Positions 1 through 6,795 of a stretch of 12,059 nucleotides of DNA are shown here, one piece after another. The notes below the pieces were generated by a model. The model was not told the DNA's origin. It worked only from the letters and a program-made list of their open reading frames with translations, and searched no databases. The position numbers were made by a program, and so were the translations under genes. The first letter of the stretch is position 1; each line of letters begins with the position of its first letter. The stretch covers positions 1-12,059 of the forward strand of contig CAKZXL010000154.1 in assembly GCA_937883885.1 (NCBI GenBank). The letters run 5' to 3'. The stretch is from an uncultured Aquincola sp. (GTDB lineage Bacteria; Pseudomonadota; Gammaproteobacteria; Burkholderiales; Burkholderiaceae).

Positions 1-114
1 AAAGTCGCTGACGCTGCGGCCCTGAAGCTCCGCCGCACGGCGAACGACGGCCAGCGCATCGGGGGCGATGCGGGCTTCGACGCGGGCGGTGCGGGGGGTT
101 GCAGTGGCGGCCAT
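1..114 (-). CDS. DUF1778 (TacA-like) antitoxin, N-terminal part, runs off left edge
   Basis: The first 38 codons of a minus-strand gene are present, starting at the ATG at 114-112; the rest lies beyond base 1. The visible protein begins MAATATPRTARVEARIAPDA and continues through a VVRRAAELQGRSVSDF segment. This is the typical N-terminus of DUF1778 antitoxins: a ribbon-helix-helix DNA-binding strand (TARVEARI) followed by helix 1 ending in the signature GRSVSDF. Members of this family usually pair with a downstream GNAT acetyltransferase toxin that acetylates charged tRNAs, and they repress their own promoter. The toxin would lie outside this window, so the pair is inferred, not seen. The gene is divergent from the nuclease-family gene at 354. 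Confidence in the family is good; the C-terminal toxin-neutralising tail is not visible. Confidence 0.85.
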   Translation of the reverse strand, partial: MAATATPRTARVEARIAPDALAVVRRAAELQGRSVSDF

Positions 115-142
115 GGTCAATTGCTACTTCGGCAAGAATGCT

Positions 143-171
143 AGTGTACGTCAATCCGCCGTACATGACCA
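143..171 (-). promoter_or_regulatory. Candidate promoter and operator of the DUF1778 antitoxin gene
   Basis: A perfect inverted repeat, TGTACG then 9 bases then CGTACA, lies at 145-165, about 30 bp upstream of the antitoxin ATG. On the minus strand it overlaps a weak sigma-70-like pair: TGGTCA (171-166) and TACACT (148-143), separated by 17 bp. Ribbon-helix-helix antitoxins commonly bind such repeats over their own promoter. The promoter hexamers each match consensus at only 4 of 6 positions, so the repeat is the stronger part of this call. Confidence 0.4.
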
Positions 172-339
172 GAGGCGTTGCTCCGCCACCCAGCGCATCG
201 CCACTCTGGACGCCGATCGCCCATCCCGGTCGTCAGCCAGCAATCAACGTCTGCCTATCACGCCCAGACGATGACTGAACAGCGTATCTACGCTGCCCCG
301 CCATTGCGCGCCTGCCTCTATCGTGCGTCGCATTCACTC
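172..339. other. Intergenic stretch between divergent genes
   Basis: This stretch separates the antitoxin promoter region from the ribosome-binding site of the nuclease-family gene. Short reading frames cross it, but none has a ribosome-binding site or a recognisable protein. It must hold the plus-strand promoter for the gene at 354, yet I cannot pick out a convincing -35/-10 pair. Confidence 0.4.
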
Positions 340-344
340 AGGAG
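340..344 (+). promoter_or_regulatory. Ribosome-binding site AGGAG
   Basis: AGGAG lies 9 bases before the ATG at 354. It supports that start for the PD-(D/E)XK family gene over other nearby in-frame or out-of-frame starts. Confidence 0.7.
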
Positions 345-353
345 CAATGCGTC

Positions 354-1646
354 ATGTCGAGTCCACCCAATTCACAGCTGGACGACTTCTTTGCAGACGA
401 CGATGTCAGATGGCTGCTGGCCAATGCCCGGGAGAACCGCGCACTGACCATTGCGTTCCCGAAAGAGATCAACATCTCGAATCTGTTTGCTTGGCTCCTG
501 TCACCCCACGAAGGGCACGGCCTCGGTGACCTGCCGATCAAGGAGTTGCTCTTCCGCGCATGGGACGTGTGCGCCGACGACCAGGAAGCAGACCGGCTGC
601 TCGGGCGCTTTCGACCGGCCCTGGTGCACGGCCTGACGTTTTCAGAGGCGGTGGTGGTCCGTGAGTACGCTGCGCCGGAAGATGCCGGCCGAGTCGACCT
701 CGTGCTTGTCGACCCCAAGAATCGGCTGGTGCTGGCTGTCGAGAACAAGTACGGCGCAAAACTCGGGTTGCAGCAATTGACGCGCTATGCAGATGCGTTG
801 GAGAAGAAGCTACCGCGCGATGAAGATTGGCAACTGATTTCGGTGATGCTGGACTACGACACCGAATCTGAAGCAGACGACCAACGTTGGCTCAAGCTGG
901 ACTACGAATGGGTGATCGACATGATCAAGACCCAATTGGGCCTGGGTCTGTTGTCGCAGGAAAGCGCCGCGACGCTGCAACAGTTCTCCGACCATCTGGA
1001 GGACGAAGGCCTGGTGCCTTACGCACGGCTCACACCGGCGCAGGCGACCGACCGCATCTTGCAGGTGGCCCTTCGGCATGCCGATGTGCTGGCGCAGATG
1101 AAGGACCTGCGCAAGCGCTCTTCCATCCAGGCGGTCGACGCGCTGCTCCAGCGCAACCAAAGTCTTGTGACGCTGGAATACACCCGGCACCGCAAGCTGT
1201 GGGACTACGTGCTGGAGGTGGGCGCACGCGCCCACCTGCTGGTGCCGGTGAAGCAGGCGTTCCCGCATGTACTGGCGGACCTCGAGTCGTCATCCCGCGT
1301 CAGCTACTTCACACTTCCGGCGTGGCAGGAAGCTTGGTCCCAGCCAGACCCGGACGACCTCTGCTGGCCGATCTGGGCAGCGTTCTACGAAAGCGGCGAT
1401 GTGGATCGCAAGGTGTACATCGTGACGGGCGACGTTTTCCCTGAGCGTTGCAAGGAAGAGCTCGTCGAAGACATTTCCAAACAAGCGAAGGCCCTGCGCA
1501 AGCGCAATGGCATGAAGGCCCAGCGCCCCCGCGCCGACCACATCCGGGTCGGCCACTGGCGCTGCACCACGAAGGAAGAAGCCATCGACAAGCTGCTGGC
1601 GCTGATGAAGGCCATGGACGCCTCGCTGCTGCAGCGACGGGCCTGA
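354..1646 (+). CDS. PD-(D/E)XK nuclease superfamily protein (PDDEXK_4-like)
   Basis: A 430-residue protein. Residues 39-58 contain an INISNLFAWLLSPHEGHGLG stretch, the N-terminal signature of the PDDEXK_4 family (N-x-F-x-W-L-L-x-P plus HGLG). The nuclease core follows: D115 in RVDLVLVD, then E130-N-K132 in LAVENKYGAK, and Q141-x3-Y145. This gives the D-(x)n-E-x-K plus QxxxY arrangement used for metal-dependent phosphodiester cleavage in this superfamily. The roughly 285 residues after the core are predicted mixed alpha/beta and carry no motif I recognise. A strong ribosome-binding site precedes the ATG. Base composition is visibly less GC-rich than that of the P450 and the cofactor genes downstream, which suggests horizontal acquisition. 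Family members are often found in defence or accessory regions, but the substrate is unknown and no partner methylase or helicase is next to it. Confidence 0.8.
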   Translation: MSSPPNSQLDDFFADDDVRWLLANARENRALTIAFPKEINISNLFAWLLSPHEGHGLGDLPIKELLFRAWDVCADDQEADRLLGRFRPALVHGLTFSEAVVVREYAAPEDAGRVDLVLVDPKNRLVLAVENKYGAKLGLQQLTRYADALEKKLPRDEDWQLISVMLDYDTESEADDQRWLKLDYEWVIDMIKTQLGLGLLSQESAATLQQFSDHLEDEGLVPYARLTPAQATDRILQVALRHADVLAQMKDLRKRSSIQAVDALLQRNQSLVTLEYTRHRKLWDYVLEVGARAHLLVPVKQAFPHVLADLESSSRVSYFTLPAWQEAWSQPDPDDLCWPIWAAFYESGDVDRKVYIVTGDVFPERCKEELVEDISKQAKALRKRNGMKAQRPRADHIRVGHWRCTTKEEAIDKLLALMKAMDASLLQRRA

Positions 1647-1711
1647 GAGCAAGCTCGCTGGGTGTCGGCGACCTGCTGGTGATCCCTGCCGCCCCGCGTC
1701 ACACTCAGCCC

Positions 1712-3157
1712 ATGACCCTCCCCTTCGATCACCTCCCCGCCGCCGAGGGCGGATGGCGCGGCCTGGGTGCGCTGCGCGACCTGCGGCGCGACTACCTGGG
1801 CACGCTGGAGCGCCACCGTGTGCTGGGCGACCTGGTGCGCCAGCGCATCCTGCGGGAGCAGGTGCTGGACGTGTTCGACCCCGAGCTGGTGCGGGCGCTG
1901 ATGGTGGACCATGCCGATGCGCTGATCCGATGGGAGCGCGGGCCCGAGGTGTTTGCCGAAGGTCTGGGCCAGTGCGTGCTGGTGACCGAAGGCGCCATCT
2001 GGCAGCGCCAGCGCCGCATGCTGATGCAGGCTTTCACGCCGCGACGGGTGGCCGGCTACGTGCACCACATGGTCGATGCCACCGTGCGCGGCCTGGCGCC
2101 GCTGGCCGACGGTGAGGTGGCGATGGACGGCCTCTTCAGCCACCTGGCGATGGACGTGATCTCACGCACCTTGTTCAGCGCACCCATCGGCGACGACACC
2201 CAGGCCGCGGCGCGCGCGGTGCAGGTGCTCAGCGAGATGGCGCTGCGCGAGATGTTCTGGCCCGCCACGCCACCCGACTGGCTGCCGCTGCCCGGCAAGG
2301 CGGCCAAGCGCCGCTCGCGCCGGCTGATTCACGGGCTGATCCAGGCCCACATCGACGCGCGCCGCCAGCAGCCCGCGGCCGGCAGCACCGACCTGCTGCA
2401 CATGCTGATGACGCTGCGCGACGAAGACGGCGGCGGCGGGCTGACCGACCAGGAAGTGTTCGACCAGTGCGTGCTGAGCTTCCAGGCCGGGCACGAGACC
2501 ACTGCCACCGCCCTGCTGTGGTGGAGCTGGCTGATGGCGCGCCACCCGGCCGCGCAAGCCCGTGCGGCGGAAGAAGTGGCCGGCGTGCTGGCCGGCCGGG
2601 CCCCCGGCGCCGATGCGGTGCAGGCCCTGCCCTGGCTCACGGCCACGCTGAAGGAGGCGATGCGCCTCTATCCCCCCGTGCCCGCGCTGATGACGCGGCG
2701 GCTGCTGCGGCCGATCACGCTGGGCGGCGTGGAAGTGCCGGCCCGCACCATGCTGCGGGTGACGCCCTGGCTGCTGCACCGCGACCCGCGCTGCTGGCCC
2801 GACGAGCCCGACGCCTTCCGGCCCGGGCGCTTCATGCCATCCACACCCGACCAGCCGGTGGCACACATTCCGCGCGGGGCCTACATCCCCTTCGGCCTGG
2901 GGCCGCGCGTGTGCCTGGGCCAGCACTTCGCGCAGCTGGAGATGACGGTGATCGCGGCCCTGCTGCTGCAGCGCTTCGAGCTGCACACGGTGGACGGCCG
3001 CGAAGCGGTGCCGCGCATGGCCGTGACCTTGCGCCCGGCCGGCGGGCTGCGGCTTCAGCTGCGGCGGCGACCGCGGCGCGAGACCGCGCCCACCACGCCC
3101 AGCCCCAGCAGCGCCATGGCCCAGGTGCCCGGCTCTGGCACGGGCGCCAGCGTGTAG
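1712..3157 (+). CDS. Cytochrome P450
   Basis: A 481-residue cytosolic-type P450 with no signal peptide or membrane anchor. All key motifs are intact: I-helix oxygen-activation motif A259-G-H-E-T-T264, K-helix ExxR as E315-A-M-R318, the meander motif F369-R-P-G-R-F374, and the heme-thiolate loop F394-G-L-G-P-R-V-C401-L-G403 with Cys401 as ligand. An active monooxygenase is therefore expected, with unknown substrate. No ferredoxin or reductase gene is nearby, so redox partners must come from elsewhere. The ATG at 1712 is chosen because the protein from there has normal P450 spacing; an upstream extension would overlap the nuclease gene. No clear ribosome-binding site is visible. Typical P450s end near residue 450 here. 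The last 30 or so residues (Arg/Thr/Pro/Ser-rich) are encoded by the antisense strand of the convergent PEP-CTERM gene. Confidence 0.93.
   Translation: MTLPFDHLPAAEGGWRGLGALRDLRRDYLGTLERHRVLGDLVRQRILREQVLDVFDPELVRALMVDHADALIRWERGPEVFAEGLGQCVLVTEGAIWQRQRRMLMQAFTPRRVAGYVHHMVDATVRGLAPLADGEVAMDGLFSHLAMDVISRTLFSAPIGDDTQAAARAVQVLSEMALREMFWPATPPDWLPLPGKAAKRRSRRLIHGLIQAHIDARRQQPAAGSTDLLHMLMTLRDEDGGGGLTDQEVFDQCVLSFQAGHETTATALLWWSWLMARHPAAQARAAEEVAGVLAGRAPGADAVQALPWLTATLKEAMRLYPPVPALMTRRLLRPITLGGVEVPARTMLRVTPWLLHRDPRCWPDEPDAFRPGRFMPSTPDQPVAHIPRGAYIPFGLGPRVCLGQHFAQLEMTVIAALLLQRFELHTVDGREAVPRMAVTLRPAGGLRLQLRRRPRRETAPTTPSPSSAMAQVPGSGTGASV
3055..3157. other. Convergent coding overlap of P450 tail and PEP-CTERM signal
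   Basis: The P450 has no in-frame stop until TAG at 3155-3157, while the minus-strand PEP-CTERM gene ends at TGA on 3057-3055. These 103 bp therefore encode the last 33 or so P450 codons on one strand and the whole VPEPGTW/transmembrane/Arg-rich sorting signal on the other. No room remains for a conventional intergenic terminator between the two genes. Confidence 0.85.
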
Positions 3158-3852
3158 TTGGCGATGGTGCTGATCTGCTGCGTGCTCAGGCCCTGCAGCA
3201 GCGGCTGCGTCAGCAGGCCCTGGCCGGTGGTGATGGCCAGGCTCACATCGGCCGCGGTGGGGCCGTTGAGGTCGCGCGCCAGGAAGGCGTAGTTCAGCAG
3301 GCTCAGCGTCTGGCCAGCGGCCAGCGTGACCTCGAAGCTCACGTTGTAGCGGTCGGGCGTGAGGCTGGCGTGGCCCAGGCCGTTGTTGCCCGAGACCAGG
3401 GCCAGCACCGGGTCGCTGCCGCAGGCATCCATGCCGTCGTTTTCGCAGCTCACCAGCAGGCCGCCGGCCGCGTGGTGCACCAGCTCGTCGCCGTCGGAAC
3501 CCAGGTTGCCGAAGAAGTTGAGCGTGGTGCTGACGCTGGTGCTGCCGGTGTTGGTGAAGCTGTCGTAGAAGCGGTAGACGTTGCCCGACAGCAGCTCGAC
3601 CTGGCGTTGCTGCACCAGGCTGCCCACGCCGCTGTTGTAGAAGCCGAAGGCATCGAAGGCGCCGTCACCGGCGTCCATCACCTGGCCCAGGGCCTGGTTG
3701 AACATCGGCGTGCTGCCACCGGCGCCCAGGTAGCTGCTGCCCGTGGTGCTGCCGTCGAAGATGCCCGGCGTGGCCTGGAACTGCGCCGCCTGGGCGGCCA
3801 GTGGAACGAACACCGCGGCCACGGCCACGGCGATGAAGCGTTGCATGAACAT
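3055..3852 (-). CDS. PEP-CTERM sorting domain protein
   Basis: A 265-residue exported protein. It has an N-terminal signal peptide (MFMQRFIAVA then a hydrophobic run to A-Q-A near residue 22) and a Ser/Gly/Asn-rich middle. The C-terminal sorting signal is textbook: V-P-E-P-G-T-W at 238-244, a short hydrophobic segment (about 244-257) and a basic tail RRGRRR (259-264). In known systems exosortase (EpsH/XrtA type) cuts this signal, and the protein goes to the outer surface or exopolysaccharide matrix; no exosortase gene is in this window. The start at 3852 is preferred over an ATG seven codons upstream because GGAG lies 8 bases before it and the signal peptide then starts correctly. The gene begins 36 bp after the metallophosphoesterase stop, so co-transcription is likely. 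The middle region resembles nothing I recognise. Confidence 0.9.
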   Translation of the reverse strand: MFMQRFIAVAVAAVFVPLAAQAAQFQATPGIFDGSTTGSSYLGAGGSTPMFNQALGQVMDAGDGAFDAFGFYNSGVGSLVQQRQVELLSGNVYRFYDSFTNTGSTSVSTTLNFFGNLGSDGDELVHHAAGGLLVSCENDGMDACGSDPVLALVSGNNGLGHASLTPDRYNVSFEVTLAAGQTLSLLNYAFLARDLNGPTAADVSLAITTGQGLLTQPLLQGLSTQQISTIANYTLAPVPEPGTWAMALLGLGVVGAVSRRGRRRS

Positions 3853-3888
3853 GCGGATCTCTCCAGAAATCAAGTCAGGGCCGGGCGA

Positions 3889-5958
3889 TCAGCCGCGGCG
3901 GGCGGTCAGCCACTGCTGCGGGGGCAGCGGGCGGCCCACCAGGCGCAGCTCGCCGATCCAGCCGTAGAAGCCGTCGTCCAGCACACCGTCCCACCAGCCG
4001 GCGCCCAGGATCCAGGGCTGCGGCGGGTTCTGCGATCGGGTGCCGGTGGCGGCACGGGCCACGTTGCGCAGCACCGGTGCACCTTCCACATACAAGGTGG
4101 TGGTGGCGGTGGCGGGGTCGTTGACCACGGCCACGTGGTACCAGGTGTTGCGGATCAGCTCGCCCGACCAGTTGGTCTGCGCATATTGCGAATTGCTGGC
4201 CGGCACCACTTCCCACTGCACTTCGCGCAGGTTGGAGATGGCGAACAGCACGCTGGAGGCTTCGGGGTCCCCGCCGCGGTAGCCGCCCGGCACCTTGCCG
4301 CGGTTGCCGCAGCGGCCCAGCAGGTTGCCCCAGCGGTGCTTGCTGGCGTCCCAGTCGGCCGGAATCTTGACGAAGGCCTCGATGGTGTAGCCATCCCAGA
4401 AGCTGCGACCGTTGACGCCGGCGCCCGCCGCGGTCAAGAAGGCGCTGATGCGGCCCACCGTCTTGTCGGTGTTGCGGAACAGCACGCTGCCCGCGGCCGA
4501 CGACAGGTAGTGGCGGTCGGTGGACCACACCACGTCGCCTGCCTGGGCCTGTGGCAGCAGCGCGGTGCGCGTCATGTCGAAGCCGCCGGCCACGTCGGGC
4601 AGCGTGTCGCCCGGTTGCACCACCTTGCCCTCGGTGAGGCCCACCGGCGCGCGCCAGTGCGCATAGGTGTCGGGCGCCAGCGGGTAGTCGTCCACATGCG
4701 CGGGCGGGCGCACCACCGGCTTGGTGGGCTCCACATAGCCGGCCAGCAACTCGGTGCGCACCCGCGGCAGGATGGGGGCGCCGGTGGTCGAAGCGGCGGG
4801 CTTCCAGCGCAGGAAGCCGGCGAAACGCTTCTTGAAGTTCACCGGGATGGTGAAGCGCTGGTTGGGCTGGGTCAGCTCGGCGAAGTCGAACTGGTTCAGC
4901 TTGGCCTTGGGCTTTTGCACCACCCAGGGCGAGAAGGACATCACGTCGATGCGGTTGCGGGTGAAGTCCACCTCGTACAGCCGCATCATGGCGTTGCCGC
5001 CCTGATAGTCCATCTGGTAGTCCACCACCATCTGGTGGACCTCGTTGCCGAAGTTGTTGTACTTGCGCAGGTAGGCCGCCCCATGGTGGTGGCCGTTCAG
5101 CGTCATGAAGATCTGGTCGTTGTCGCGGATCAGCTGGTCCCACAGCATCAGGCCGTAGTCGGTTTCCTGCGGGCTGTTGCCATCGGCCGCGATGTTCAGC
5201 AGCTGGTGGTTGCTGAGGATCACCGGCAGCGTGGGGTGGCGGCGAATGACGTCGCGCGCCCAGGCAATGCCGGCATCGGAGATGCGCCACGACAGCGACA
5301 GCACCATGAACTGCACGCCATGGGCCTGGAACACATGGGCCTCATGGAAGCCCGAGGGGTCGCGCTCCAGGAAGGTGGCCTGGCGCGCCGCACGCTGCTT
5401 CGGGAACCACTGCAGGTAAGGCTCGGAAGCCAGGTTGCGCTGCGCGTCGGTGCCGAAGCCCTGGTCCGAAGGGCGGTGGTAGTCGACGTCGTTGATGACG
5501 TCGTGGTTGCCGGCCAGGATCGAATACGGCACACCGGCCGTCTCGAGCTTCTGCATCGCCGCATCGGCCACGCGCCACTGGTTGGGCTTGTTCTGCTGGT
5601 CCACCACGTCACCCAGATGGATGACGAAGGGGATGTTGAAGGCCTGCGCGTGGCGGGCGATCCAGTCGGTCTGCGCGTCGAAGGGCGTGGAGCCGTAGTT
5701 GGCCTGGAACTGCTGGCCTTCGTCGGTGGTGGCGTAGCGCGCATAGAACTGCGTGTCGGGCAGCACCGCGATGGCGAAGCTGGTGACCACGCTGGGCTCC
5801 GCGGCCTCGGCCGTGTCCACCGCGCCCAGCAGGCCGCCACCGGCGGCCAGGGCCGACAGGCCGGCCGCGCCGCGCAGCATCGCGCGCCGGTCGGTCGTCA
5901 GGCCAAACTCTCCCTCCACCGGGCCTTGGTCGGCCGGTGCCTTGTTGATCTCGCTCAT
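3889..5958 (-). CDS. Tat-exported metallophosphoesterase with C-terminal LamG-like domain
   Basis: A 689-residue protein with three parts. Residues 1-53 hold a Tat signal (twin Arg at 24-25 in DRRAMLRG, then a hydrophobic Ala/Gly/Leu stretch and A-E-A-A). Residues about 60-345 form a calcineurin-like phosphoesterase with the metal-binding motifs in order: D68-T-Q70, G116-D-V-V-D120, G150-N-H-D153, N250-H251, and G289-H-H-H292. The C-terminus (about 520-680) has the strand pattern of a LamG/concanavalin-like domain: YTIEAFVKIP, WYHVAVVND with LYVEGAPV, and GWIGELRLVGRPL. Export folded with bound metals through Tat fits a periplasmic or extracellular phosphodiesterase or phosphomonoesterase; the LamG part may bind carbohydrate or a surface partner. 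The substrate is unknown. The start is taken at the ATG whose product places the Tat motif near the N-terminus; only a weak GAG precedes it. Confidence 0.9.
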   Translation of the reverse strand: MSEINKAPADQGPVEGEFGLTTDRRAMLRGAAGLSALAAGGGLLGAVDTAEAAEPSVVTSFAIAVLPDTQFYARYATTDEGQQFQANYGSTPFDAQTDWIARHAQAFNIPFVIHLGDVVDQQNKPNQWRVADAAMQKLETAGVPYSILAGNHDVINDVDYHRPSDQGFGTDAQRNLASEPYLQWFPKQRAARQATFLERDPSGFHEAHVFQAHGVQFMVLSLSWRISDAGIAWARDVIRRHPTLPVILSNHQLLNIAADGNSPQETDYGLMLWDQLIRDNDQIFMTLNGHHHGAAYLRKYNNFGNEVHQMVVDYQMDYQGGNAMMRLYEVDFTRNRIDVMSFSPWVVQKPKAKLNQFDFAELTQPNQRFTIPVNFKKRFAGFLRWKPAASTTGAPILPRVRTELLAGYVEPTKPVVRPPAHVDDYPLAPDTYAHWRAPVGLTEGKVVQPGDTLPDVAGGFDMTRTALLPQAQAGDVVWSTDRHYLSSAAGSVLFRNTDKTVGRISAFLTAAGAGVNGRSFWDGYTIEAFVKIPADWDASKHRWGNLLGRCGNRGKVPGGYRGGDPEASSVLFAISNLREVQWEVVPASNSQYAQTNWSGELIRNTWYHVAVVNDPATATTTLYVEGAPVLRNVARAATGTRSQNPPQPWILGAGWWDGVLDDGFYGWIGELRLVGRPLPPQQWLTARRG

Positions 5959-6028
5959 GGGCGTACTCGGGTTACTGCTGAGGTCTCGCAGTGTTCGGCG
6001 GCGCCATGGCGGGCTGATGACAAGGAAC

Positions 6029-6048
6029 CAGGGGCATCGATGCCCCTG
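6029..6048 (-). terminator. Perfect GC-rich palindrome after mfnB, possible terminator
   Basis: A 20-bp perfect palindrome with arms CAGGGGCATC and GATGCCCCTG lies 9 bp past the mfnB-like stop and about 70 bp upstream of the metallophosphoesterase start. As RNA it would form a strong hairpin that could end the cofactor operon. The following minus-strand bases (GTTCCTTGTC) form only a weak U-tract, so rho-independent termination is uncertain. A protein-binding operator for the downstream gene is the alternative. Confidence 0.45.
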
Positions 6049-6057
6049 AAGAGCACC

Positions 6058-6795
6058 TCAGTGGGGCTGCGCCGGGGTCTGGCTCAGCAGCTGCCGCAAC
6101 GCCCTCACGCGCGCCGGCTCCAGCGCGCCACCTCGGTCGCCTGCACACACTGCCGAGCGGAAGCCCGCGAAGTCGGGCGCCAGCGCCTGCACCGCCGGCA
6201 GGTGCTGCAGGCGCAGCGCGCCGGCCAGGCCCACCCCCTGGCCAGCGGCGCGGATGGCGTGCACGAAGCGTTGAAGATCGGCCATCGGCATCGCATCGAA
6301 CAGGCTGCCGGCCAGCTTGTCCTGCGTGTCCACCATCACGCCGGCCAGCCGCGAACTCAGCGCGGCGGCGTGGGCCACCACGGCGGAGTCCAGCCCCTGG
6401 TCGGCTATGAACACCGGCACGATGGCATGGCCGCAGCCGGCCAAGGCATCCAGCGCGGCCAGGGCGGGCGCCGCCTCTGCCGTGCGCGGAATGCCCACCT
6501 TCACGATGTCCACGTCGCAGGCGGCCACCGCATGCACCCGCGCCATCACGGCAGGCAGGTCGGTCAGCGGCAGGTCGCCGATGGTGGCGCTGATCGGCAG
6601 CGTGCTGCCGCCGCTGCGCAGCGACAGCACGATGGCGCGCAGCGTGGCTTCGGGCAGGCCGCCCAGCGCGCCGGCCCGCGGCTCCTTCAGGTCGATGAAG
6701 TCGGCGCCGCCTTCGGCCGCCTGCCAGGCCTCTTCCACCGTGCGCACGCTGACCAGCAGGCGCAGGCCCTCTTGTCTAGACAAGTTCATGTTCAT
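6058..6795 (-). CDS. mfnB: MfnB-like (5-formylfuran-3-yl)methyl phosphate synthase (DUF556)
   Basis: A 245-residue TIM-barrel protein of the DUF556/MfnB family. In archaea MfnB condenses two glyceraldehyde-3-phosphates into the furan phosphate that begins methanofuran synthesis. Conserved blocks are visible: GGADFIDLKEPRAGALGG (29-46, with the Schiff-base-type Lys37), DIVKVG (96-101, Lys99), MVDTQDK (154-160, Asp156 and Lys160), GLAGAL (189-194) and PDFAGFRSAVCAGDRGG (207-223). Bacteria that oxidise formaldehyde through H4MPT carry this gene in their archaeal-like one-carbon cluster. The start ATG overlaps the stop of the DUF447 gene as ATGA, which implies translational coupling; a second in-frame ATG two codons later is possible. 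It is the last gene of the visible block and is followed by a palindrome. A perfect 14-bp palindrome sits inside its fifth to tenth codons. Confidence 0.9.
   Translation of the reverse strand: MNMNLSRQEGLRLLVSVRTVEEAWQAAEGGADFIDLKEPRAGALGGLPEATLRAIVLSLRSGGSTLPISATIGDLPLTDLPAVMARVHAVAACDVDIVKVGIPRTAEAAPALAALDALAGCGHAIVPVFIADQGLDSAVVAHAAALSSRLAGVMVDTQDKLAGSLFDAMPMADLQRFVHAIRAAGQGVGLAGALRLQHLPAVQALAPDFAGFRSAVCAGDRGGALEPARVRALRQLLSQTPAQPH
6771..6784. repeat. 14-bp perfect palindrome inside the 5' end of mfnB
   Basis: CTTGTCTAGACAAG reads identically on both strands and contains the tetranucleotide CTAG, which is rare in many proteobacterial genomes. It lies within the first codons of the mfnB-like gene (encoding L-S-R-Q). 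The core TGTCTAGACA resembles operators described for GntR/HutC-type regulators, but no such regulator is in this window. It may be chance. Confidence 0.5.

Noticed and set aside
1448..1711. Upstream extension of the P450 reading frame
   Set aside because: It overlaps the nuclease-family gene out of frame and adds a basic, low-complexity segment absent from P450s.
6010..6030. A Pho-box-like half site (CTTGTCAT) upstream of the metallophosphoesterase
   Set aside because: Only one half of the expected direct repeat is present, so phosphate control cannot be supported.
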